A DNA stretch of 64,000 bases from Parashewanella sp049608225 (GCA_049608225.1 JBMYXI010000006.1:24245-88244), one strand, 5' to 3'. Shown: positions 54,072 to 63,334, numbered from the stretch's first letter. Translations and numbers: made by a program. The notes: generated by a model from the sequence alone, not told the origin.

Positions 54072-55319
54072 TTACACAAAAACTGCCGAGGGGAGAACCT
54101 CCTTGCCGAGAGCATTAATGCTTTTATATGGTAAAGGTTTCACCTCATTTTCAGCAGAAGGCTTAGGATCGTGAGCCTTGTCAAGCAACTCTAAACAACG
54201 TTGATAATAATGCAAACGTGCCGTAAGTGCTTTGACTTCCAAGCACGTTTTATCAGTCATTTTTTGCTTTAGCTCATCAATTTGTTCTTTCGCGTAATCA
54301 GCCGCAGTTTTCCCTTCTGAGCAGCAGTCATACACATTTAATCTTTGCGACATTAAAAATTTCATCACTGTCGGCCTACCCATTTTTGCAGCTAGCATGA
54401 CAGGAGTGATCCCATTTTCAAACCTTACCTCTGCTATATTTGTCATTTTTTTCAAAATGGTTAAACAAGCAATGGCATCAACCTCGATAGCACTGGCTAC
54501 CGCACTGGTTAATAATTTACTGCGTTGTTCATTGCTGACAACGAGCTCAAGGACTCGCTCTCGACGCAATAAATTAAGCATTTCAACTCGATTTCGCACC
54601 ACAGCAGACTTAATCATGCTATTTACCACTTCATACACTTGTTCTTGAGTATAACGATCAGCATGTGACTTTAAATAATCACAGTAAACTTTAACAGTTT
54701 TACGATCAGCAAATTGAGCCGCACTACAAAAAGCATCAATGTTTGTTAACCAAGCCTTTTGATATGGATCAGCCAGATGGTTGAGTAAAATAGATGAACA
54801 CGTCGCTGCATTGCGGCCTGCACGAGCCGCCAATTTTAGTGGAGTGTAGCCGTCTTCATTGTGTTTAGATACGTCAGCGGATTTACTGATCAGCAATCGA
54901 ACACACTTGAGCTGGCCATTCAATGCGGCAATTTGTAAAGGCGTATTCGCTCTAAGCGCTGTACAAGGAGTATCAACATCAACGCCTGCATTCAGCAGTG
55001 CTTTGATACGAGAGCAATCTCCCATTTTTGCCGCTTGCGATAATCCAAAGTATTTTTCCAACTGTTTGCGGATCACATGTGCTGTTACAGCGTATTTAAA
55101 TCGTTGCCACAAGGAGGGTTTGGCAGTACTTTTCTCAGCTTTAATCCACTCAACTCGAACCTTGTTTTTCGAGTTATCGCATTGAGACACGTTATAACTC
55201 CGACCATCAATGGTCAGCATGAATGACTCTGGCTCAACCATGAGGATGGGAGAGATATCCCGCTTTTGACATTCTGCTACCACTTTTTGTAATGAGCAGC
55301 CCGTTATCGCAGCAAGCAT
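54072..55319 (-). CDS. Ankyrin-repeat protein with shared N-terminal module
   Basis: 415 residues. The N-terminal module (VVAECQKRDIS, FMLTIDGRSYNVSQ) and the linker WQRFKYAVTAHVIRKQLEKY resemble those of its neighbours. About seven ankyrin repeats follow, with a clear pair NTPLQIAALNGQLKCVRLLI and GYTPLKLAARAGRNAATCSS. A degenerate stretch and two more repeats come next (ITPVMLAAKMGRPTVMKFLM). A predicted coiled coil (AKEQIDELKQKMTDKTCLEV) precedes the tail. It is convergent with the ankyrin gene at 52375 and divergent from the one at 55731. A GGCAGTT/AACTGCC hairpin overlaps its stop codon. Confidence 0.8.
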   Translation of the reverse strand: MLAAITGCSLQKVVAECQKRDISPILMVEPESFMLTIDGRSYNVSQCDNSKNKVRVEWIKAEKSTAKPSLWQRFKYAVTAHVIRKQLEKYFGLSQAAKMGDCSRIKALLNAGVDVDTPCTALRANTPLQIAALNGQLKCVRLLISKSADVSKHNEDGYTPLKLAARAGRNAATCSSILLNHLADPYQKAWLTNIDAFCSAAQFADRKTVKVYCDYLKSHADRYTQEQVYEVVNSMIKSAVVRNRVEMLNLLRRERVLELVVSNEQRSKLLTSAVASAIEVDAIACLTILKKMTNIAEVRFENGITPVMLAAKMGRPTVMKFLMSQRLNVYDCCSEGKTAADYAKEQIDELKQKMTDKTCLEVKALTARLHYYQRCLELLDKAHDPKPSAENEVKPLPYKSINALGKEVLPSAVFV

Positions 55320-55730
55320 GATGTCACCAAAGAAGCCATAATACCTAACCGCCCATTAGAGCAGATTAAGTTTCGATTTCAAGATAGATTTTATTATTAT
55401 TTAATTCTCATTCATTCTAATTTATGCCAACTCATGAAAACTGTTTGTAAAACAGATTAAAGCAGTTCCTCCAACAGAAGCCGCTATTTCTTTCGTGTAT
55501 ATAAAGGATGAAAACCGTCTATTAACAGCAGTGATATAGCCTACAGACTTTTAAGGTTCTGTGATTTAATTAGCATGGATACTAACTACTGCTGACTGAC
55601 CTATTCTTCCGAAAGAATTACCTTCTAAATATGAATCAAAATAAAGCTAAGGCGAAATTAAATCTAACCTAACAAATTATTAGAATTAGATTAAGTAAGA
55701 TGATCAAGCTAATAAGCGGGGCGACAAACT
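55320..55730. other. 411-bp divergent intergenic region between two ankyrin genes
   Basis: No gene is supported. It is AT-rich and must contain both promoters. ATTAGATTAAGTA at about 55682-55694 resembles ATTAGATTGAGTA upstream of the orphan at 46132-46953. The stretch ATTATTATTTAATTCTCATT superficially resembles a Fur box but scores poorly. Confidence 0.5.
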
Positions 55731-56690
55731 ATGGCTATTGATACTTCATATAGATATATGGCTACACAAGTCATGGATAAACTAAAACAAGTCCCAACAA
55801 ATCAACCGAGTACAATTCACGTCAAGCTCAATGATCGCTTCGTAACCGTAAAGATCCCCAGAAACTCAGAGGATGAGCCATTTAAAAGCGTGAATGTCAA
55901 ATTCGAGATGTTCCATAATAAACCTGCTTATACGATAACAGGGCTTACAACTCGGGTTGTTAATATTTATCGAACTTATCAAATCAAACGAGTTTGCAAT
56001 GACTATTGCAAGCTACACCAGCTTTGCCGCGAAGGTAATTTACCTCGATTAACGCAATTAGCAGCCTTAGGCATAGACCTAAACAGAAAAGATCTTAAGG
56101 GTAATACCCCGTTGCTTATTGCTGCAAGTAACGGCCATACCCGTTGTGCAAAATTTCTGGTCAATGCCGGAGCAGATATAACAATTACAAACAAAGACAA
56201 CTACTCCCCTATTCAATGCATACGAAGCCACGCGTTATCAAAACTGGTGTTGGATACATTATTGCGCAATAAGCAATCCAGTAAAGCTTCTTATTTTCTG
56301 ATAGTTCACGCTGAATTGAACAATCACAAAATTGTTGAATATGCTTTGCGTCAACGTGGTCAACACAAATGTGAAATTAGCCTAGAAGCAGTTAATGCCA
56401 TCGGAAATACCGCATTACATGCGGCTGCTATGAGAGGCAACGCTAAGTGTTTAAGACTATTGCTAGCACACGACGTTGATTTTCGAGTGACTAATAAAAA
56501 GCTTCATACACCTTTATATGATGCGGCGTGCAATGGTCATACAGACTGTGTAAAAATACTGCTTAATAAATACTTAACTGATGGTAAGTGCTCTAAACCT
56601 ACTGATTTTGATTCAGCGGTAAGAGCAGCAGAAATCAATCGCCACAAAAAAATCGCTGAGCTATTACGCAAGCATAAAATCGTTAATTAA
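55731..56690 (+). CDS. Ankyrin-repeat protein with shared N-terminal module
   Basis: 319 residues. The N-terminal beta module (STIHVKLNDRFVTVKIPRNS) and helical linker (NIYRTYQIKRVCNDYCKLHQ) lead into ankyrin repeats. GNTPLLIAASNGHTRCAKFL and YSPIQCIRSHALSKLVLDTL come first, then GNTALHAAAMRGNAKCLRLL and HTPLYDAACNGHTDCVKILL near the C-terminus. There are about six repeats. It has no signal peptide. Its stop codon is 21 bp from the convergent flrC. Confidence 0.8.
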   Translation: MAIDTSYRYMATQVMDKLKQVPTNQPSTIHVKLNDRFVTVKIPRNSEDEPFKSVNVKFEMFHNKPAYTITGLTTRVVNIYRTYQIKRVCNDYCKLHQLCREGNLPRLTQLAALGIDLNRKDLKGNTPLLIAASNGHTRCAKFLVNAGADITITNKDNYSPIQCIRSHALSKLVLDTLLRNKQSSKASYFLIVHAELNNHKIVEYALRQRGQHKCEISLEAVNAIGNTALHAAAMRGNAKCLRLLLAHDVDFRVTNKKLHTPLYDAACNGHTDCVKILLNKYLTDGKCSKPTDFDSAVRAAEINRHKKIAELLRKHKIVN

Positions 56691-56711
56691 GGCGTAAATG
56701 GCAAAATGTAG

Positions 56712-58064
56712 CTAAGCTGGGATCTGTATACCCATGTCACGCATTTTCGCCATTTTATACCTTAAGGTTCTGGCGCTAATGCCGAGTTTTTCTGCAACAT
56801 CTTTGCGGCTGCCATTACATTGAGTTAAGGTTTCAAGAATAATGACATGCTCTTGCGCTTTTAACTCACTGCCTAATGCAGCACTCTGAGTTTGTTCTAC
56901 TTCTTCATTAGTGCTACTTTCATTGGTTGCCATGACGTCATTGGCATCAAGAATAATGTCTTCGAGAGTAATTTGATTGCCCTGCAATAAAATTAACGCC
57001 CGTTGAATAACATTATCTAGTTCACGCACGTTACCCGGCCAGCGATGCATTACTAATTTCCGCCCTGCTGCATCGTCTAATTGTGGTACTTCAACCATAT
57101 TTTGTTTGCGGCTATGACGCTCAATTAAGTGTCGTGCTAACGGTAGAATATCGGCAGGACGCTGATTTAATGCAGGCCAAGTAAGTGGGAATACATTAAT
57201 ACGATAATACAGATCTTCACGGAATTTGCCGCTTTCAGCCATAGCCTTTAAGTCACGGTTTGATGTGGCTAATACACGAACATCCAGTTTGATAGTTTTA
57301 CGACCACCTAAGCGCTCGACTTCTCGCTCTTGTAGTACCCGTAGTAATTTAGCTTGCAGTCCCAGTTCCATTTCTGAAATTTCGTCCAGCAATAAAGTAC
57401 CACCTTGAGCCTGTTCAAATTTACCAGGACAAGCTTGATGCGCGCCAGTAAAGGCGCCTTTTTCATAACCAAACAAGGTCGCTTCTAGCATATTTTCTGG
57501 AATTGCCGCACAGTTAATGGCAACAAATGGTGCTTCACTACGAGGACTGTGTTGATGAACATAACGAGCCATCACTTCTTTGCCTGAGCCGCTTGGTCCC
57601 ATGATCATCACTGAAGCATCCGACTTGGCAACGCGCTTCGCAAGGGACAATAGATTTAGACTTTTTTCATCTTCAACAACTGGAGTATTAACGTCTGTTT
57701 TTGACGGTAAATAGCGACTGACTTGATTGAGCAATACCTCAGTAGCAAAGGGTTTAGATAAGTAGTCCACGGCGCCTTGTTTGATTGCACTGACGGCGTC
57801 ATCAATCGTCGCAAACGCTGTCATCATTAGCATTGGTGTCTCTGCGTGGTTAGCTTGAACATATTTAAGCAAACCTAAGCCGCCAATACCGTCCATTTGC
57901 ACATCACTGATGATCATATCGAATGACTGAGATTTCAACGCCAAAATGGCATCCTCAGCGCAACATACGTCTAAACAGTCGTAATGCGCCAACGACAAAG
58001 TATCAACCAATGCCTCACGTAAAGATTCGTCATCTTCGACCAACAACAACTTAATTTGATCCAT
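56712..58064 (-). CDS. flrC: Flagellar sigma-54 response regulator FlrC
   Basis: About 450 residues from ATG 58064, placed by AAGGAG seven bases upstream; an earlier frame start adds six residues. A receiver domain (LLLVEDDESL, phospho-Asp in DMIISDVQMDGIGG) is followed by an AAA+ sigma-54 domain (Walker A GPSGSGKEVMARYVH, GAFTGAHQACPGKF, Walker B GGTLLLDEISEM). A Fis-type helix-turn-helix comes last (NGSRKDVAEKLGISARTLRY). It activates class III flagellar genes when phosphorylated by FlrB. It is 27 bp after flrB. Confidence 0.95.
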   Translation of the reverse strand: MDQIKLLLVEDDESLREALVDTLSLAHYDCLDVCCAEDAILALKSQSFDMIISDVQMDGIGGLGLLKYVQANHAETPMLMMTAFATIDDAVSAIKQGAVDYLSKPFATEVLLNQVSRYLPSKTDVNTPVVEDEKSLNLLSLAKRVAKSDASVMIMGPSGSGKEVMARYVHQHSPRSEAPFVAINCAAIPENMLEATLFGYEKGAFTGAHQACPGKFEQAQGGTLLLDEISEMELGLQAKLLRVLQEREVERLGGRKTIKLDVRVLATSNRDLKAMAESGKFREDLYYRINVFPLTWPALNQRPADILPLARHLIERHSRKQNMVEVPQLDDAAGRKLVMHRWPGNVRELDNVIQRALILLQGNQITLEDIILDANDVMATNESSTNEEVEQTQSAALGSELKAQEHVIILETLTQCNGSRKDVAEKLGISARTLRYKMAKMRDMGIQIPA

Positions 58065-58091
58065 TACCATCTCCTTCAACATGACGACTCC

Positions 58092-59066
58092 TTATGCTAC
58101 CGCTGACAAAGCAGGAAAACTCAACACGAAATGGCAACCTTGCCCTGATTTACAATTAAGACTTAACTCGCCACCATGATTACTGACCACAGACTGCACC
58201 ACAGCTAAACCCAGCCCTGTGCCTTGCGACTTGGTGGTATAAAAGGGTTCTAAAATTCTTTGCTGGGTCGCTTCATCCACACCTTTACCATTATCAATGA
58301 CTTCTAAAAACAAACGATCACTGTCTTGTGTGGCCCGAACTAGCACATTGGTTGCGCCAGCTTCTAAGCTATTCATAACCAAGTTATTGATGGCCGAACT
58401 TAGCGCATTCTCATTGGCTAGTAGCAGTGAACTGGATTGATTAATAAAACTGAGTTGAGCCTGCTTCTTTTCCGCTATCACTTCACAGTCAGCATTTACC
58501 TGCTGCAAAATCTGGCTCATGGAAACGGGTTCGCCTTGTTGCTCTTGACGACCACGCGCCATCAACAGCATATCGTTAACTTGCCGTTCTAACTGGTTCA
58601 ATCTGTCGACTAGTTTATGCTGAAATTTGCTCTTATTCGCCTCTGGTAATTTTGAGTTGGTTAAATTGGTTGCATATAACATAGCAGCAGAAAGCGGGGT
58701 ACGAACCTGATGAGCTAATTTCGCCATCATTTTTCCCAACGCAGAAAGACGCTGTAAATGGGCTAAGTTTTGCTGCATCTCGCGAGTTTCAGTTAAATCG
58801 GTGAGAACAATAAGTTGGCCTTGTTCAGGCTCGAGCGGAGTGATAGCTAGTTTTACGCGACGACCGTTACGTAATGACACTTCGTGACCATCGTCTTTTT
58901 GCGGAGCAAATGCACGATCAATAATGGTTAACCAACGTTGACCTTCTAATGGCTCGCCCAGCAATTCTTTAGCAACAGGATTAGATTGAGTCACCATGCC
59001 GTCACCATCTAAAATAACGACGCCTGATGGCATTGCTTGCAAAATATGATCCATGCGATTTGACAT
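58092..59066 (-). CDS. flrB: Flagellar sensor histidine kinase FlrB
   Basis: 324 residues from ATG 59066, with GGAGCG upstream. A PAS domain (MPSGVVILDGDGMVTQSNPV) is followed by HisKA with the phospho-His in AKLAHQVRTPLSAAMLY and an ATPase domain (NNLVMNSLEAGA, DNGKGVDE, GTGLGLAVVQ). It lacks membrane segments, as usual for FlrB. It phosphorylates FlrC. A sigma-54 promoter precedes it at 59142. Confidence 0.94.
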   Translation of the reverse strand: MSNRMDHILQAMPSGVVILDGDGMVTQSNPVAKELLGEPLEGQRWLTIIDRAFAPQKDDGHEVSLRNGRRVKLAITPLEPEQGQLIVLTDLTETREMQQNLAHLQRLSALGKMMAKLAHQVRTPLSAAMLYATNLTNSKLPEANKSKFQHKLVDRLNQLERQVNDMLLMARGRQEQQGEPVSMSQILQQVNADCEVIAEKKQAQLSFINQSSSLLLANENALSSAINNLVMNSLEAGATNVLVRATQDSDRLFLEVIDNGKGVDEATQQRILEPFYTTKSQGTGLGLAVVQSVVSNHGGELSLNCKSGQGCHFVLSFPALSAVA

Positions 59067-59096
59067 ACTGATCGCTCCGCTCGTTAAGTTAATCAA

Positions 59097-59116
59097 ACGG
59101 AGTTTACTTACTCCGT
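59097..59116. other. Hairpin in the flrB leader
   Basis: ACGGAGT/ACTCCGT 7-bp stem with a 6-nt loop, about 30 bp upstream of the flrB start, within the predicted untranslated leader. A third copy of the CGGAGT core lies at about 59133-59139. Confidence 0.4.
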
Positions 59117-59141
59117 CAAAAAAATATCTCTAACGGAGTAA

Positions 59142-59157
59142 TGCAGCTAACATGCCA
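59142..59157 (-). promoter_or_regulatory. Sigma-54 promoter of flrBC
   Basis: On the minus strand TGGCATGTTAGCTGCA fits TGGCACGnnnnTTGCA, with the GG and GC at the required 10-bp separation. It lies about 75 bp before the flrB start. FlrA, encoded just upstream, is the expected activator. Confidence 0.8.
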
Positions 59158-59195
59158 AGGCTAAAAATTAAATTTAAGCCAATAAAATCATATGG

Positions 59196-60629
59196 TTAGT
59201 CTTTAGATAAACCATATTTACGCATTTTTTCAACTAAAGTAGTACGACGAATTCCCAACATTTCTGCTGCTCGAGCGACCACATTATCTTGTTGATCCAA
59301 TGCTTGACGTATCATATCAATTTCAAGTTCAGCCAGTAAGTCTTTAAGGTTAACCCCTTCTGGCGGTAATTCACTTGGGAAACGCGAATCAGGAATTTCA
59401 ATTGGTTCTTCATCACTGAATATGGCTGCAAGTGCGTCACGTTCAGCTTTTTCTTCATCAACGGCAACCTCATACTCAGGTACGTCAATATGACGATACT
59501 TACGAGGTAAGTCATTCACATCAACCAACCCACCTGGAAACAAAATCGTTAACCGTTCAACCAAGTTTGACAGCTCACGTACGTTACCCGACCAAGGGTG
59601 CTCTTTGAGTGAGTCAATCGCGCGCTCAGTAAAACGCACCTTGCCACGACCTTCATTAAATACTCGTGCAACTAATTCTTGTAACAGTAATGGAATATCT
59701 TCTTTGCGCTCACTGAGGGCAGGCATTTCGATAGGAAAGACATTGAGTCGATAATACAAATCTTCACGGAAGCTATTGTCTTTGATCATCTCTTCCAAAT
59801 CTCTGTGCGTTGCTGCAACAACTCGCACATCGGCTTTGATACTCTTACTGCCACCAACACGTTCAAACATACGCTCTTGTAAAACACGCAATAATTTTAC
59901 TTGCATTTGCAGCGGCATATCGCCGATTTCATCTAAAAATAGCGTACCACCCGCAGCCAGCTCAAATCGCCCTTTACGTGCAGTAATTGCGCCTGTGAAC
60001 GAGCCTTTTTCATGACCAAATAATTCGCTTTCAAGCAGTTCAGGAGGTATTGCGCCGCAGTTTACTGGAATGAAAGGACCATCACGACGTTCAGACATAT
60101 AGTGAATATTTCGCGCCACTACTTCTTTACCAGTGCCAGATTGACCAAGCACTAGAACTGTGGCATCTGAACCAGCCACTTGGCTGATCATATGTCGAAC
60201 TTGATTTACCCCTTCACTTCGACCAACCAAACTTCGAAACAACTTTGTTTGGTTAACACTCGTTGGCACTTCAACTCGCTTAGCTTGACCATACACTTGG
60301 CAAAAATGCAGATATTCAGTTAATTGTGGATAATTAACTGAATCATTGATGGTACCGACCAAATTCGCTGAGGCATAGTCACCATCAACGTGATAGCCGA
60401 TAAAAGGTTGCCATGGTAATTTGCTAAAAAGTGGCGTCAACGTACCTTCTAACGCACTTGTTAACTCAATAACGATAGCCCGAAATCGATTGTTCTCAGT
60501 TAATGCAGTTAAGGTTTCGAAAGAAACACACTCAACTTGCTCCCCCAAAAACTCTAAAATACAAGCTAAACGATTAAATCGCTGTTGATCGGTTGCTACA
60601 AGTAAAATTCGTTGATCTATTTGCATCAT
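59196..60629 (-). CDS. flrA: Flagellar master regulator FlrA (sigma-54 activator, FleQ family)
   Basis: 477 residues. An atypical receiver-like FleQ domain (about 1-120) is followed by an AAA+ domain: Walker A VLGQSGTGKEVVARNIHYMS, GSFTGAITARKGRFE and Walker B GGTLFLDEIGDM. A Fis helix-turn-helix follows (NVVARAAEMLGIRRTTLVEK). The GAFTGA loop reads GSFTGA, as in FlrA/FleQ. It activates class II flagellar genes, including flrBC. Family members bind c-di-GMP, which antagonises them. The start ATG is at 60629 or 60626. The ribosome-binding site is weak. Confidence 0.95.
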   Translation of the reverse strand: MMQIDQRILLVATDQQRFNRLACILEFLGEQVECVSFETLTALTENNRFRAIVIELTSALEGTLTPLFSKLPWQPFIGYHVDGDYASANLVGTINDSVNYPQLTEYLHFCQVYGQAKRVEVPTSVNQTKLFRSLVGRSEGVNQVRHMISQVAGSDATVLVLGQSGTGKEVVARNIHYMSERRDGPFIPVNCGAIPPELLESELFGHEKGSFTGAITARKGRFELAAGGTLFLDEIGDMPLQMQVKLLRVLQERMFERVGGSKSIKADVRVVAATHRDLEEMIKDNSFREDLYYRLNVFPIEMPALSERKEDIPLLLQELVARVFNEGRGKVRFTERAIDSLKEHPWSGNVRELSNLVERLTILFPGGLVDVNDLPRKYRHIDVPEYEVAVDEEKAERDALAAIFSDEEPIEIPDSRFPSELPPEGVNLKDLLAELEIDMIRQALDQQDNVVARAAEMLGIRRTTLVEKMRKYGLSKD

Positions 60630-61109
60630 TTAAAAGCCACAAATGCGCTAAAAGGAATACTCACAAACACTCCACGTACTGAACTCAGCGTGTATTTTTG
60701 AATACAAACGAGTATGAGCTTGTCGTTATTATTTACAGTGTAAAATTGGCTAATTCAATGTTACCCAAAAGTGATCACTGGAAGCATGATGGAATATTGT
60801 ATTATCAGCCAACGAGAAGCAAGTCTCGTTTCATTATTCTTATCAACTCAGTCGTTTAGTGTTCAAAAATAAACCACCGAGGTCGTATTTCGTCAAAAAT
60901 ATGTCAGATGATACTAATTATGTCGACCAGAAAACAACTGCAAGTCGCAATTTTTTTAATCGTTGACGGTGAACAGTTTGGTCGTTATCAAGTTCAAATT
61001 TAGCGCGAGAAAAGTACGACGACGAGCATTAATCTCGTAAAACATATGACCTTATATCATAAAAAAACAGCCACTCGATTGAATGGCTGTCTTCATAAAA
61101 CAATGGAGA
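60630..61109. other. 480-bp intergenic region between fliS and flrA
   Basis: No gene is supported. It holds the upstream region of flrA and, at its fliS end, the terminator listed separately. Two short frames here are too small and have no ribosome-binding site. Confidence 0.55.
61061..61090 (-). terminator. Terminator of the flaG-fliD-flaI-fliS operon
   Basis: ACAGCCA/TGGCTGT stem (61067-61073 with 61084-61090) followed on the minus strand by seven T. It lies 20 bp past the fliS stop codon. Confidence 0.8.
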
Positions 61110-61511
61110 CTAACTCGCGTGTGCGGTCATGTGGTGCATTTCTTGAGGAATTGCATCCCAACCTTCTTTAATGGTTCTAAGTAATCCCGAAACATCATCT
61201 AACATTTGAATATCATTGTTGACGTTCGCTTGCAGCAAACCGTCAAGCATAAATTCATAAAGGTTCGATAGGTTTTGACCAATATCTTCATCGTCCATCA
61301 CTAAGGTACTTCTCAAACCTTCGACAATATCGATCGCTTTACCTATGTGCATCCCCTTAGACGCGATATCATTCTGCTCAATGGCATAACGTGAAAGCGC
61401 AATTTTTTCTAACGCACCCGCAAATAACATCTGGGTAATTTTGTGTGGTGAAGCTTCAGTAAGTTGACTGTGAACTGAAACTTGACGATATGACTGTAGT
61501 GAGCCTCTCAT
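61110..61511 (-). CDS. fliS: Flagellin export chaperone FliS
   Basis: 133 residues, all helical. The N-terminal MRGSLQSYRQVSVHSQLTEA and SPHKITQMLFAGALEKIALS are the family signature. FliS binds the flagellin C-terminus in the cytoplasm and prevents early polymerisation. The start has AGGTAGG upstream. It follows flaI by 7 bp. Confidence 0.95.
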   Translation of the reverse strand: MRGSLQSYRQVSVHSQLTEASPHKITQMLFAGALEKIALSRYAIEQNDIASKGMHIGKAIDIVEGLRSTLVMDDEDIGQNLSNLYEFMLDGLLQANVNNDIQMLDDVSGLLRTIKEGWDAIPQEMHHMTAHAS

Positions 61512-61518
61512 TAAATAC

Positions 61519-61854
61519 CTACCTATTCGAATCTACCGACTGATAAACATCGACTTTAGGAGAACTCGACTTCACCTTCGCCATGGCATCAAAATAAAAT
61601 TGACGGTGAAGTATCAGTTTTTCCATAAAATCTTTTGCCAGCATCTTTTGTTGTTTAAGGAAAGTTTCGTCATCAGCGTTAGCTGATACCACTTCCTCAA
61701 TTAAAGTTTGACGCTTCTCTAAAAAAAGCTGCAAACCTGATGCCAACTGTTCAGATCGTTCCAGATCCGTTTCTTTAGTCGAGTCAATTTCTTTCACAAT
61801 CTGTGAAATTTGCTGATTAATCAGTTTCAATTGTTGTTTTAGTTCCGTTGACAT
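61519..61854 (-). CDS. flaI: FlaI/FliT-like flagellar chaperone
   Basis: About 111 residues from ATG 61854, placed by GAGG nine bases before; an adjacent GTG at 61857 is an alternative. It is wholly helical and charged (LKQQLKLINQQISQIVKEID). It is recognised mainly by its place between fliD and fliS, which holds FlaI in Vibrio and Shewanella. It probably acts as a FliD chaperone like FliT. Confidence 0.82.
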   Translation of the reverse strand: MSTELKQQLKLINQQISQIVKEIDSTKETDLERSEQLASGLQLFLEKRQTLIEEVVSANADDETFLKQQKMLAKDFMEKLILHRQFYFDAMAKVKSSSPKVDVYQSVDSNR

Positions 61855-61930
61855 CACGCAGTCCTCAATCGTCTAAGTACTTTTACCTTAGTAAACTCGT
61901 AAACTAAAAGCGAGTTTCCTTGTTAGCGAC

Positions 61931-63304
61931 TTACCTTCTCGCTCCCGGCAATGAAGCCAGCCTAGACTCTAAAAACTGTTGCTGACTACGTAAATTGCCC
62001 ACGACGGCATCCATCGCATTAAATCGTTTTCTTAAGCGATCTTCTAACGAAGTCATTTGACGACCAAAGGCTTCACGCTCTTTTTGAATTCGTTTAACTT
62101 TGCCATCAAGCGTTTCATCGCGGCTATCAATAATCCCGCCCGTCTTGCTATATACTTCGAGTACACTTTTCATTTTAGCCGCAAACCCAGTATCTTCTTT
62201 GGTAAAGAAATCAGAAAGCTTTCGTAAATCATTGTCATTACCAATAATATCATCTAGCTCTTTACCAAATCTGCCTGTGCTATTAATTTCCAAAGTTCCA
62301 GATCGAGTCGTCGTGATCCCAAATTCAGCAAGCCGACTCTCCCCATCTTTGGTCGTAAAAGCCGAAGATACGGCATTACGCATATGTGATTGAATCGAGC
62401 GGATCATAGCGTCACCTTGCAATGCGCCTGCGGTCTGTCTCTTTTTATCGTAGTGGGAAAGACCGTTAACTGTTTTTGCCAGCTTATTGTATTCTTTTAC
62501 AAATCCTTCAATCGCTTTTTTAGCCGCATCTCTATCTTGGCTTAGGGTTATGGTTGTTGTTTCTGTACGATCTGCTTTGGTTAGATTGAGTGTCACACCA
62601 GTAATGGCATCATCAACCGTGTTAGAAGCGGAAGTTTTTGTCACACCGTCCACTTCAATAATGGAATCTTTTGCCGGCTCAATGTCGCTCATTGAAAAAA
62701 CACCAGCAAAGGTCGTATCACCTACCGCAGGCGTTGCAGTGACGTTGATTTGATTTTCTGTACCTGTTTTTTTAGAAGTAAATACCAATTTAGCGCCGCT
62801 ATCGCCATTTACCACACTGGCACTGATACTGTCGTTATCTGGAAATTCATTAATACCATCAGCCACACTCTGCAACGAAGTTGCCGAGCTAGTAACGTAC
62901 TCAAATGACTTACCATTGACGGTAAATTTCAACGTGCCTGCGCCAACAGAAGCTTCAGGGTCTGCAACCGTATTAGTACCAGCTTTGTGACTTGTCGCCA
63001 GTTGATTCACCTTGACGCTATAGCTGCCCGCAGCAACCTCTTTTTTCGCAGTAACATCCAAAAAATCGTCCGTCGATGCTTTGACTTTGGTGCCAGTAAA
63101 GGTTTCAGGTTTAGTCAAGGGTTTAAGTTTATCTAAGAAATCAGACATGGCACTTTTGAGTGAACCAAGTGCTGAAATTTCAGCGTTTGCAACGGCTTGA
63201 TTGCGGTTAAAACTCGATTCTTTTGGTGCTTTCTCAGCATTAACTAAAGCACCAACAATAGCATTAATATCTAAACCTGATCCCAAACCAACGGAAGTTA
63301 ACAT
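61931..63304 (-). CDS. fliD: Flagellar filament cap protein FliD
   Basis: 457 residues. The N-terminal motif TSVGLGSGLDINAIVGALVN is typical. The middle hypervariable beta domains are rich in Thr, Ser and Val. The C-terminal coiled coil includes KRIQKEREAFGRQMTSLEDR, then LRSQQQFLESRLASLPGAR. It sits at the filament tip and folds exported flagellin. The start follows AAGGGAACG. It is co-transcribed with flaG upstream. Confidence 0.95.
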   Translation of the reverse strand: MLTSVGLGSGLDINAIVGALVNAEKAPKESSFNRNQAVANAEISALGSLKSAMSDFLDKLKPLTKPETFTGTKVKASTDDFLDVTAKKEVAAGSYSVKVNQLATSHKAGTNTVADPEASVGAGTLKFTVNGKSFEYVTSSATSLQSVADGINEFPDNDSISASVVNGDSGAKLVFTSKKTGTENQINVTATPAVGDTTFAGVFSMSDIEPAKDSIIEVDGVTKTSASNTVDDAITGVTLNLTKADRTETTTITLSQDRDAAKKAIEGFVKEYNKLAKTVNGLSHYDKKRQTAGALQGDAMIRSIQSHMRNAVSSAFTTKDGESRLAEFGITTTRSGTLEINSTGRFGKELDDIIGNDNDLRKLSDFFTKEDTGFAAKMKSVLEVYSKTGGIIDSRDETLDGKVKRIQKEREAFGRQMTSLEDRLRKRFNAMDAVVGNLRSQQQFLESRLASLPGARR

Positions 63305-63334
63305 TTCGTTCCCTTAACCTTCTAAAGCTTGATA

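Noticed and set aside
55378..55420. Fur-box-like AT-rich stretch
   Set aside because: The match to the Fur consensus is only about half of the positions, and the adjacent genes are ankyrin proteins.
55682..55694. ATTAGATTRAGTA motif shared by the upstream regions of 55731-56690 and 46132-46953
   Set aside because: There are only two copies at different distances from the start codons, and in AT-rich DNA this can occur by chance.
60630..61109. Possible small RNA or short gene between fliS and flrA
   Set aside because: No promoter-terminator pair on one strand and no frame with a ribosome-binding site was seen; the hairpin there belongs to the fliS operon.
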